A program made the translations under genes and the position numbers. Shown piece by piece: positions 1-12,671 of a stretch of 64,000 bases of DNA (position 1 is its first letter; every line of letters starts with the position of its first letter). The notes under the pieces are model-generated. The model was not told where the DNA came from and did not search any database. It saw only the letters and a list, made by a program, of their open reading frames with translations. This DNA is from Pseudothauera lacus (GTDB lineage: Bacteria > Pseudomonadota > Gammaproteobacteria > Burkholderiales > Rhodocyclaceae), in NCBI RefSeq assembly GCF_003034845.1, contig NZ_PZKC01000004.1, positions 62,001-126,000 of the forward strand. Reading direction: 5' to 3'.

Positions 1-7
1 TGGGCTT

Positions 8-64
8 TTGAACACTGCGTTGAATATGGTTAAGATCTTTCTCTATATTAAACGCTGTGTTTAA
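8..64 (+). promoter_or_regulatory. Sigma-70-type promoter with two palindromic operators in front of the fic gene
   Basis: A -35 TTGAAT at 20-25 and a -10 TATATT at 44-49 are 18 bases apart. Two related 17-base palindromic sites lie on this promoter: TTGAACACTGCGTTGAA at 8-24 overlaps the -35, and TTAAACGCTGTGTTTAA at 48-64 overlaps the -10 and start region. Each has 6-base half-sites around a 5-base spacer. The site centres are 40 bases apart, about four helical turns. The arrangement looks like cooperative repression by a dimeric regulator. The regulator is not identified; the winged-helix tail of the downstream Fic protein is one candidate. Confidence 0.55.
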
Positions 65-88
65 CTCACGCATCGAACACTATCCTTG

Positions 89-1259
89 ATGAACGCAACT
101 CACGCCATGCGCTTCCGGGCCGGCCGTTACCTGCAGCAGCCCACCGGCTATCGGGCCTTCGTCCCTGCGCCCCTGCCACCGGAGCCGCCACCGGATCTCT
201 CCGGTGCGCTGCGCGAGCGTCTGTCGGAGGCCGACCACGCCCTGGGGCGGCTGGACGGCGCCGTGTTCACGCTGCCCAATCCCGACCTGTTCGTGTTCAT
301 GTACGTGCGCAAGGAGGCCGTGCTCTCCAGCCAGATCGAAGGCACGCAAAGCTCGCTGCAGAACCTGCTGGCTGCCGAAGCACAACTGTTCGACCCCGAT
401 ACCCCCAGGGACGTGAACGAAGTAGCCAACTACGTACGTGCCATGAACCACGGTCTGGCGCGGCTGGCCGAGCTGCCGATCTCCGTCAGTCTGATCCGCG
501 AGATTCATACCGAACTGATGCAGGGCGTGCGCGGCGGGGGGCTGACGCCGGGCGAACTGCGCACCAGCCAGAACTGGATCGGGCCCGGCGGCTGCACGCT
601 GGCCAGCGCCACCTTCGTGCCGCCTCCGCCGCACGAGGTGCCGGCCGCCCTGTCCGACCTGGAGAAGTTCCTGCACAACGGCGCCGGCCTGCCCCCGCTG
701 GTGCAGGTGGGGCTGGCCCATGCCCAGTTCGAAACCATCCACCCCTTCCTCGACGGCAACGGCCGCGTGGGACGCCTGCTCATCACCTTCCTGCTTACGG
801 AAAAACAACTGCTCAACAAGCCGGTGCTCTACCTTTCGCATTATTTCAAGCAGCACCGCAGCGAATACTACGAGCGCCTGCAGGCGGTGCGCGATAACGG
901 CGACTGGGAAGGCTGGCTGGCCTTCTTCCTGGAAGGCATCGTCTGCGTCAGCCGCGAGGCCGCACAGACCGCCGCCGCCATCCTGCGCATGCGCGAAGCC
1001 TTCCGCACCCGCATCACCGAAGGGCTGGGTCGCGCCGCAGCCAACGGCCAGCGCGTAATGGACCGCCTTTTCGACCACCCCATCGTTACCGTCGCCACGG
1101 TGCGCGACTGGCTCAACCTCACCCCCGCCGGCGCCAACCAGATCGTCAACCGGCTGGAAGGCATCGGCCTGCTGCGCGAGATCACCGGCTACGCGCGCAA
1201 CCGGCGGTTCGTGTTCGAGCCGTATCTGCGGCTGTTTGAGGAACAGGGGGAGATTGGGT

Positions 1260-1270
<11 letters not shown>
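89..1270 (+). CDS. Fic family protein (adenylyltransferase-type) with C-terminal winged helix
   Basis: This is a 393-residue Fic-domain protein. Family members transfer AMP or another nucleotide moiety to hydroxyl side chains of target proteins. The catalytic motif HPFLDGNGRVGR spans residues 218-229 and looks complete. An N-terminal inhibitory-helix motif (S80, E84, G85 in SSQIEG) marks a class II, self-inhibited Fic protein. The last ~80 residues resemble a winged-helix DNA-binding domain, which is common in this subfamily and could allow autoregulation. I chose ATG 89 over the TTG at 86, which lies directly before it. The gene follows a promoter flanked by two palindromic operators, and its end overlaps hsdS by 11 bases. 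Context suggests a toxin/antitoxin or defence accessory role; the target cannot be read from sequence. Confidence 0.9.
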
Positions 1271-3628
<2,358 letters not shown>

Positions 3629-3631
3629 GCG

Positions 3632-3673
3632 ATGGCGTTTCTGTCCGGCACTGGTAAGGAACCACTGGTTTGA
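3632..3673 (+). CDS. 13-codon leader ORF, apparent copy of the hsdR start, coupled to abi
   Basis: The frame reads MAFLSGTGKEPLV and stops. Its first five residues and its ribosome-binding region (AAGGAG at 3617-3622) match the start of hsdR at 4797-4826 (MAFLS, AAGGAG). Over the first 16 bases of the two ORFs, 15 are identical. The stop TGA (3671-3673) overlaps the TTG start of abi (3670-3672). I infer a leftover 5' end of hsdR on the left side of an inserted abi cassette, now usable as a translational-coupling leader. Confidence 0.5.
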   Translation: MAFLSGTGKEPLV

Positions 3674-4632
3674 AGCCTCTCAAGCCCTGGCTCTCCTTCC
3701 CTGAGCAATTGCAGCAACTGCAAGCACGCGGCCTGCATGTGGATGATCGCGCGGCGGCGCTGGATTATCTGGAACGCCTGGGGTACTACCGGTTGAGTGG
3801 CTACTGGTATCCGCTGCGGGTCATCGACCCGGTGGCATCGCAGGCGCAGGGCAAGGCCGTGCGGCTGGATGCGTTTGTGCCGGGCAGCCGCTTCGAGGAT
3901 GTGGTGCGGCTGTATGTGTTCGACAAGAAGCTGCGCCTGCTGGCCCTGGATGCGCTGGAGCGTATCGAGATGGCCGTGCGTGTGGATGTGGCGCACCTGC
4001 TCGGGCAACGCGATGCGCGCGCGCACGAGAATCCGGCCTGCCTGCATGGCAACTTCACGAAGAAGCAGATCACCAAGGGGCCGGACAAGGGCAAGACACA
4101 GCATCAGGTTTGGTTGGGCAAATATCAGTCCATGTTGCAACGCGCCCGAAAGGAGCCGTTCGTCGCGCATCACATGCAACAGTACGGTGCCCTGCCGATC
4201 TGGGCCGCCATCGAAGTCTGGGATTTCGGCCTGTTGTCGAAACTGTTCGCAGGCATGCAGCACGCGGACCAGCAGAGCATCGCGAGCATGTATGGAGCGC
4301 CCGACGGCGTCGCATTCGCGCAGTGGCTGCGCAGCCTGAACTTCATCCGCAATGTGGCGGCACATCACAGCCGCCTGTGGAACATCAACGTGCTGGAGCT
4401 GTCGCCCATCCCCGCCGGCTGGCCTGTGACACTGAACAAGGCCCGGCCGTTCTTCTACTTTTGCCTGATGCAGCGCTTGCTGAACGTGATCTGCCCCAAC
4501 TCGGGATGGGGGCAGCGGTTTGTGGAGCTGCTGGAGAAGGAGTTTCCTGTCGTCTTTTCGACAGCGGAACTCGGGACATTCCCTGGCTGGGAAACATCGC
4601 CGTTGTGGAAGCGGCAGGTGGCGCACAAATGA
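3670..4632 (+). CDS. Abi_2-family abortive-infection protein with HEPN RNase motif
   Basis: This 320-residue protein is of the Abi_2 (AbiD/AbiF-like) family. The N-terminal hallmark LGYYRLSGYWYPLR is at about residues 38-51. The C-terminal part carries RNVAAHH from R227 to H233, the R-x4-H signature of HEPN-fold ribonucleases, so RNA cleavage upon phage infection is a reasonable inference. The frame opens at a TTG with AAGGA 9 bases upstream; TTG 3670 overlaps the stop of a 13-codon leader ORF, which suggests coupled translation. The stop overlaps the next ORF as ATGA. The gene sits between hsdR-like start sequences, as if inserted as a cassette. Similar RloC/PrrC-type anticodon nucleases are guarded by type I R-M systems, but this protein is not of that family. 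Confidence 0.88.
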   Translation: MKPLKPWLSFPEQLQQLQARGLHVDDRAAALDYLERLGYYRLSGYWYPLRVIDPVASQAQGKAVRLDAFVPGSRFEDVVRLYVFDKKLRLLALDALERIEMAVRVDVAHLLGQRDARAHENPACLHGNFTKKQITKGPDKGKTQHQVWLGKYQSMLQRARKEPFVAHHMQQYGALPIWAAIEVWDFGLLSKLFAGMQHADQQSIASMYGAPDGVAFAQWLRSLNFIRNVAAHHSRLWNINVLELSPIPAGWPVTLNKARPFFYFCLMQRLLNVICPNSGWGQRFVELLEKEFPVVFSTAELGTFPGWETSPLWKRQVAHK

Positions 4633-4810
4633 AAACCGACGCGTACACAGAGTGCAGAGGCGTCGGTCGTATTGCCGCGGATCTTAGCCCTGGCGGCTAC
4701 GGCGGTCAAGTCGAGGACGCACCCCAGGTATTCCTTGATCCTGCGTTATGGCCGGCATCGATCCCGCGGCTGGCTTCTGTCCTGGAACACACCACCAAGG
4801 AGCCGAGTTG

Positions 4811-4811
<1 letters not shown>
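4629..4811 (+). CDS. Unrecognised 60-residue protein between abi and hsdR
   Basis: I do not recognise this small ORF. It begins [11 protein letters not shown] and ends HTTKEPS, with a Gly-rich middle and an amphipathic stretch [17 protein letters not shown]. It has no obvious membrane segment. Its ATG overlaps the abi stop (ATGA) and its TGA overlaps the hsdR ATG (TGATG), so it fills the abi-hsdR gap exactly and would be translated by coupling from abi. No clear ribosome-binding site of its own is visible, but the AAGGAG used by hsdR lies inside its end. It could be a real small partner or antidote of Abi, or simply an open frame that carries ribosomes to hsdR. Confidence 0.5.
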
Positions 4812-8041
<3,230 letters not shown>

Positions 8042-8090
8042 CTTTCGTCGAGTGTGGCGGGGATGCCACGGCGCGTGCCAGTCGGAAGCG

Positions 8091-8116
8091 AAAAACGCGC
8101 CAGGGGGCGCGTTTTT
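8091..8116. terminator. Bidirectional Rho-independent terminator between hsdR and tRNA-Ser
   Basis: An 11-base stem (AAAAACGCGCC at 8091-8101 with GGCGCGTTTTT at 8106-8116) encloses a 4-base loop, with runs of A and T at the two edges. It can stop hsdR transcripts going right and tRNA-Ser transcripts going left. Confidence 0.85.
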
Positions 8117-8126
8117 CATGGGTGTC

Positions 8127-8217
8127 TGGCGGACAGGGCGGGATTCGAACCCGCGTCAGGGTATTACCCTGAACACGCTTTCCAGGCGTGCGACTTAAAC
8201 CACTCATCCACCTGTCC
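8127..8217 (-). tRNA. tRNA-Ser (anticodon GGA)
   Basis: The reverse strand folds as a class II tRNA. The acceptor GGACAGG pairs with CCTGTCC, the anticodon loop CTGGAAA reads GGA, a long variable arm (CAGGGTAATACCCTG) is present, the T-loop is GGTTCGAATCC, the discriminator is G and CCA is encoded. Its 3' end points toward the defence island, the usual orientation for tRNA-targeted island integration, but no integrase is visible in the window. Confidence 0.95.
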
Positions 8218-8275
8218 GTGGAAGCCCGCCATTGTATCGACAAAGCAAGGGCAGTGGAAGCCCTGCGGGTGGGCT

Positions 8276-10579
8276 TCAGTGGCTGGCGCGCCAGTCGCGG
8301 ACGAAGTCGGCGAGGGCGGGGGCGGCGAGGGGGCGACTGAAGTGGTAGCCCTGCAGCAGATCGCAGCCGAGTTGGGTGAGCATGCCGAGTTGCGCGGGGC
8401 CTTCGACGCCTTCGGCGACGACTTCCAGACCGAGGGTGTGGGCCAGCGAGATGGTCGCGGCGCTGATGGCGGCGTCGTTGGGGTTGCTCTCGATGTCGTG
8501 CACGAAGCTGCGGTCGAGCTTGAGGCGGCTGATCGGCAGCAGCTTGAGGTAGGACAGCGAGGAGTAGCCGGTGCCGAAGTCGTCGATGGCCAGGGCGATG
8601 CCCATGTCGCGCAACTGGGTGAGGATGCCGATGGTGCTCTCGGGGTCGCGCATGGCGACGGATTCGGTGACTTCGAGTTCGAGGTCGGCCGGCTGCAGGC
8701 CGTGTTGTTCGATGCTGCGGCCGATCAGGCGGGGCAGTTCGCGCAGGCGCAGTTGATGGGCGGAGAGGTTGATCGACATGCGCAGTCCGTCGATGCCGGC
8801 GCTGCGCCAGCGGGCGAGCTGGGCGAGGGCTTCGTCGATCACCCAGGCGCCGATGGGGACGATGAGCCCGGTGTCTTCGGCGAGGGGGATGAACTGGTTG
8901 GGAGGGACCATCTCCTCGTCGGGGGGCTGCCAGCGCAGCAGGGCCTCGACGCCGACGATGTGCTCGCCGATGGTGGTGAACTGGGGCTGGTAGTGGAGGA
9001 GGAAGTGCCCGTGTTCGAGGGCGTCGCGCAGGCGGGTTTCTGTGCGCACGCGCATGGCGGCGGCTTCGTTGAGGCGGCTGTCGAAGAGCTGGATGTTGTT
9101 ACGCCCCTCGCCCTTGGCGTGGTACATGGCGGCATCTGCGGCACGCATCAGGGTGTCGGCGTCGCGGCCGTCGAGGGGGTAGAGGCTGACGCCGAGGCTG
9201 AGCGTGGTGTGCAGGGCGTGGCCGTCGATGTCGAAACGTTCGCCGACATGCTGGCGGATCTTCTCGCACAGGGCGATGGCGACCTGGGCATCGTCGAGGC
9301 GGGTGAGGACGATGATGAACTCGTCGCCGCCGAGGCGGGCGACGATGTCGCTGTCGCGCACGGCAGCGCGCAGGCGTTCGGCGACACTGATGAGCAGGCG
9401 GTCGCCGATGTGATGGCCGAGGCTGTCGTTGATGAACTTGAAGTTGTCGAGGTCGGCGAAGACCACTGCGAGGGCATTGCCGTCACGGCGGGCGTCGGCC
9501 AGCGCCTGGCGGATGCGGCCCTCCAGTTGCAGGCGGTTGGGCAGGCCGGTGAGGGGGTCGTGGTGGGCCAGGTGCTGGATGCGCTCTTCGATCTGCTTGC
9601 GCTCGGTGATGTCGGTGAAGCTGGCGATGTGGTGGGTGGTCTCGCCGGCGGCGTTGCGGATGGAGCTGATGCTCAGCCACTTCGGGTAGATGGCGCCGTC
9701 CTTGCGGCGGTCCCAGATCTCGCCTTGCCAGTAACCGGAGCTGTCGATCGAGCGCCACATGTGGCGATAGACGCTCTCTGAGGTGAGGCCGGCGGAGAGG
9801 ATGCGCGGGTTGCGGCCGCGTACTTCGTCGAGACTGTAGCCGGTGAGGGCGGTGAAGGCGCGGTTGGCGGTGATGATGGCGTTGCTGGCATCGGTGATGA
9901 GGATGGCTTCGCCGCTGTGTTCGAAGACGCTGGCCATCAGGCGCAGCTGTGCCTCGGTGCTCTTGCGCGCACGGATGTCGGTGAGGATGTTGGCGATCAG
10001 TCGCGGCGTGCCTTCCTCGTCGCGCACGAAGAAGTAGTTCTCCTCGACGTCGAGAAGGTCGCCGTCGCACCGCCGCAGGCGCATCTCGCCGCTCCAGTGG
10101 CCGGTGCGCATTACCGTTGGCAGCACCTCGTTGAGCAACTTGTCGTGAAGTTCGGGCGGGTAGTAGTCGGCGATCCTGCGGCCGACAGCGTCTTCCGGCC
10201 GCGCCTCGCCGATCATGCGTGTCAGCGCCGGGTTGACGTAGGTGATGGTGCCGTCGAGTTCGGCCATGCCGAAGCCGCAGTCCGTAGCGTTGGCAAAGCC
10301 TTCGAAGCGCTGCAGGCTTTCGCAGAGAGCCTCCGTCTGGGCGGACTTGTGCGCCGCGCGTTGCTGATGGCGGCGGCGTTCGCGGCACAATTGCTGGCAC
10401 AGCAGTATGGTGCCGGCGAGGACAGTGGCCAGCAGGGTAACGGTGACCAGGGCGGCGAGCGGCCATTCGGCGGCTGCGCCCGCGGAGGCCTGTGCGGGCG
10501 CGCACAGGCCTGCGACCGCGCCAAGAGCCGGCAGTCGGCTGGGCGCCACGGCGGAGCAGGGTAAGGCGGGACGTGGCAT
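8276..10579 (-). CDS. PAS-PAS-GGDEF-EAL cyclic-di-GMP signalling protein
   Basis: This is a 767-residue membrane-anchored protein. The N-terminus has a probable signal sequence followed by a hydrophobic segment (about residues 37-60), then two PAS sensor domains (about 85-205 and 210-330). A GGDEF domain with intact GGDEF is at about 335-500 and an EAL domain with VEALLRW and DDFGTGYSSL is at about 510-765. Both catalytic signatures look intact, so it could make and/or break c-di-GMP; the balance cannot be predicted. The frame is open upstream, but the first ATG giving a sensible signal peptide is at 10579. No good ribosome-binding site is visible there. It stands alone between tRNA-Ser and the EPS block. 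A role in biofilm or EPS control is inferred from the domains. Confidence 0.93.
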   Translation of the reverse strand: MPRPALPCSAVAPSRLPALGAVAGLCAPAQASAGAAAEWPLAALVTVTLLATVLAGTILLCQQLCRERRRHQQRAAHKSAQTEALCESLQRFEGFANATDCGFGMAELDGTITYVNPALTRMIGEARPEDAVGRRIADYYPPELHDKLLNEVLPTVMRTGHWSGEMRLRRCDGDLLDVEENYFFVRDEEGTPRLIANILTDIRARKSTEAQLRLMASVFEHSGEAILITDASNAIITANRAFTALTGYSLDEVRGRNPRILSAGLTSESVYRHMWRSIDSSGYWQGEIWDRRKDGAIYPKWLSISSIRNAAGETTHHIASFTDITERKQIEERIQHLAHHDPLTGLPNRLQLEGRIRQALADARRDGNALAVVFADLDNFKFINDSLGHHIGDRLLISVAERLRAAVRDSDIVARLGGDEFIIVLTRLDDAQVAIALCEKIRQHVGERFDIDGHALHTTLSLGVSLYPLDGRDADTLMRAADAAMYHAKGEGRNNIQLFDSRLNEAAAMRVRTETRLRDALEHGHFLLHYQPQFTTIGEHIVGVEALLRWQPPDEEMVPPNQFIPLAEDTGLIVPIGAWVIDEALAQLARWRSAGIDGLRMSINLSAHQLRLRELPRLIGRSIEQHGLQPADLELEVTESVAMRDPESTIGILTQLRDMGIALAIDDFGTGYSSLSYLKLLPISRLKLDRSFVHDIESNPNDAAISAATISLAHTLGLEVVAEGVEGPAQLGMLTQLGCDLLQGYHFSRPLAAPALADFVRDWRASH

Positions 10580-10839
10580 GGGCGGGGCGGCAAGGCAGTG
10601 ATTGCCCCCAGTATGGGCATTGTCGCCGGCTGTCGTAAACCCCGATCCGCGTATATGGCGAATGTAGTGGTGGCATCGATCAACCCGGCAATCGAATACC
10701 GTTCGGGCTGAGCCCCTCGACAAGCCTGTCCTTCGGCTGCGTTCAGGAGAGCCTTGATTGCCAGGTCAATACAAACAAGTGAGGCGTGGCGCAGCGGCGG
10801 ACTTGCGGCGTCCGCCGTTGGTCTTGCCGGGTGGCGGCA
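10580..10839. other. Left part of a 650-base intergenic region
   Basis: This stretch lies upstream of the GGDEF-EAL gene. It contains one copy of a dispersed intergenic repeat (10682-10714). Open frames in either direction lack start sites and codon bias, and I see no gene here. Confidence 0.5.
10682..10714. repeat. Dispersed intergenic repeat, copy 1
   Basis: These 33 bases match 21995-22027 at 32 of 33 positions. The core is CCGTTCGGGCTGAGCC, followed here by a partial inverted match (TCGACAAGCCTGTCC). This core resembles REP-like intergenic sequences common in proteobacterial genomes. Confidence 0.7.
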
Positions 10840-11001
10840 TCAGCAGCCTTCGGAGGCGCTGAGCTCCTGCGCGCGCAGGGCGGCGCTCAGGGCCAGGGCG
10901 AAGGTGGCGATGCAGGCCGCTGCGCCGGGGTTGCCGGTGCCCAGCAAGAGGCCGCCGAGGCTGCCGCAGGTGGTGAGGAGGAGTGTGATGCGCGCTTTCA
11001 T
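10840..11001 (-). CDS. Possible 53-residue hydrophobic small protein
   Basis: A short frame on the minus strand starts MKARITLLLTTCGSLGGLLL and ends with SASEGC. It has two hydrophobic stretches (about residues 5-20 and 26-43) separated by GTGNPGAAA, consistent with a signal peptide or a two-helix hairpin. It fills part of an otherwise empty 650-base gap. A recognisable ribosome-binding site close to the ATG is missing; AGGA lies about 20 bases upstream. I do not recognise a family. It could be a real small membrane protein or chance. Confidence 0.35.
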   Translation of the reverse strand: MKARITLLLTTCGSLGGLLLGTGNPGAAACIATFALALSAALRAQELSASEGC

Positions 11002-11229
11002 GGGGCGTCTCGCGATTTTCCTGTGTGGTGTAACAATATACAGTTACTGGCCCAAAGGCAAGCCTGGCGCGAATGTCGGCGGAAACTCCCCAGGATGGTG
11101 CTAAAGGCGGACAGGGGACGGCTACACTGCAGTGTGACGGGTTTAACGACAGGTATTCTTGGCGTCATATAAGGTGTGAGAAAATGTGTGCAACGTCGGA
11201 TCCGGCTTCTCCGGATCGGGAGTCAGGTC
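11002..11229. promoter_or_regulatory. Upstream region of the EPS/PEP-CTERM operon, weak promoter candidate
   Basis: The region directly before the sugar transferase has TTTAAC at 11142-11147 and CATATA at 11166-11171, 18 bases apart, a weak sigma-70-like pair. I looked for a sigma-54 signature here and did not find one with correct GG/GC spacing. Confidence 0.25.
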
Positions 11230-12612
11230 GTGCTCAAGGTATTCAGTCATTACTTCCCCTCTCACACCGTCCTCAAGATCCTCATGGACGTTGTCCTGCT
11301 GTGCTTTGCGGTCAGCGTCGCGATTGCGCTGCAGTTCCGGGGGGCCAAGGTTGAATGGGCGCTGGTGGTGCCCTCGGCGATGCTCTTCGCGGTGGCGATG
11401 ATCGCGCTCAACAGCGTGCTGGGCCTCTACCGTCCGTGCGGCGGCTCGCCGCGAGATGCTTTCGTGCGCGTGGTGCTCGGGCTGGCGGTGAGCGTGCCGG
11501 TGGCCTACGGGGTGTTTCTGGTGCTGCCGTGGGACTACTTCGCCTCGGAGGCGATCCAGCTTACCGTGCTGACGCTGATGGGCGGGGTGCTGGCCTTGCG
11601 TGGGGCGCTCAACCGCCGCCAGGAAAACGCCTTTTTCACCCGCCGGGCGCTGATCGTCGGTGGCGGCGCGGACGCGGTCTCTGTTGAGCGCGCGCTGTCG
11701 CGCCCGGCGTCCAGCGGTGTCGAGGTGGTGGGCTTCTATCTGCCGGAGAGCGAGGCCGCGCAGGAGGTCAGCAGTGCGCGCCTGGTGGGGCAGGGCCAGA
11801 ACCTCCTCGACGTGGTGCGCCAGCATCGTGTCGGTCAGGTCATCGTCGCGGTGCGCGAGCGCCGCGGCGGGGTGCTGCCGCTGCGCGAACTGCTCGACTG
11901 CAAGTTGCACGGCATTCAGGTGCAGGATCTGACCTGCTTCTTCGAGCGCGTCACCGGCCAGGTGCGCATCGATTCGCTGAAGGCGAGCTGGCTGATCTTC
12001 GGCGACGGTTTCCGCCAGGGCTGGCTGCGCGCCTTTATCAAGCGTGCCTTCGATCTCGTTGCTGCAATGGTGCTGCTGGTGGTGACCCTGCCGATCATGC
12101 TGCTCACCATGCTGCTGATCCTCATCGAGGACGGTGCGCCGGTGTTCTACCGCCAGGAGCGTGTCGGCCAGGGCGGGCGGGTGTTCAAGGTGATCAAGTT
12201 CCGCAGCATGCGGCGCGACGCCGAGCGCGACGGCAAGCCGCGCTGGGCGTCGGCCAACGACGACCGCACTACCCGCGTCGGGCGTGTCATCCGCCGCCTG
12301 CGCATCGACGAGCTGCCGCAGCTCTTCAATGTTCTTGCCGGGCAGATGAGCATGGTCGGGCCGCGTCCCGAGCGTCCCTATTTCGTCGATCAGCTGACCC
12401 GCGACATTCCTTTCTATGCCGTGCGCCACAGTGTCAAGCCCGGCGTCACCGGGTGGGCACAGGTGCGCTACCAGTATGGCTCCTCGGTGGATGACGCCGT
12501 CAACAAGCTGCAGTACGATCTGTACTACGTGAAGAACCACACTTTCGTGCTCGACACGCTGATCCTCTTTGAAACCGTGCGCGTCGTGCTGACCGGTGAG
12601 GGTGCGCACTGA
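11230..12612 (+). CDS. EPS polyprenyl-phosphate sugar transferase (PEP-CTERM-associated EpsB-type)
   Basis: This 460-residue membrane enzyme is of the exopolysaccharide glycosylphosphotransferase family. It would put the first sugar phosphate onto undecaprenyl phosphate to start EPS repeat-unit assembly. Four or so N-terminal membrane segments and a CoA-binding-like region precede a fifth helix (about 283-305). The bacterial sugar transferase catalytic domain follows, with FYRQERVGQGGRVFKVIKFRSM, DELPQLFNVL and MSMVGPRPERP. I chose GTG 11230 because GGGAG lies 7 bases upstream and the resulting start MLKVFSHYFP is typical of the TIGR03013-type subgroup seen next to prsK/prsR. It heads the block of EPS and PEP-CTERM regulatory genes and is followed by prsK after 59 bases. 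Confidence 0.93.
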   Translation: MLKVFSHYFPSHTVLKILMDVVLLCFAVSVAIALQFRGAKVEWALVVPSAMLFAVAMIALNSVLGLYRPCGGSPRDAFVRVVLGLAVSVPVAYGVFLVLPWDYFASEAIQLTVLTLMGGVLALRGALNRRQENAFFTRRALIVGGGADAVSVERALSRPASSGVEVVGFYLPESEAAQEVSSARLVGQGQNLLDVVRQHRVGQVIVAVRERRGGVLPLRELLDCKLHGIQVQDLTCFFERVTGQVRIDSLKASWLIFGDGFRQGWLRAFIKRAFDLVAAMVLLVVTLPIMLLTMLLILIEDGAPVFYRQERVGQGGRVFKVIKFRSMRRDAERDGKPRWASANDDRTTRVGRVIRRLRIDELPQLFNVLAGQMSMVGPRPERPYFVDQLTRDIPFYAVRHSVKPGVTGWAQVRYQYGSSVDDAVNKLQYDLYYVKNHTFVLDTLILFETVRVVLTGEGAH

Positions 12613-12671
12613 CCGGCAGGGCGTGCCGGCCGTCGGGGCAGCCTGGCTCTGCCTCTTGAAGTCGAGGCCCG

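Noticed and set aside
10754-11172. Plus-strand frames in the 650-base gap before the EPS operon
   Set aside because: No ribosome-binding site or family resemblance; they overlap in several frames as expected for GC-rich non-coding DNA.
11002-11229. Sigma-54 promoter before the sugar transferase
   Set aside because: TGGC-like stretches occur, but none has GC at the required N10 spacing.
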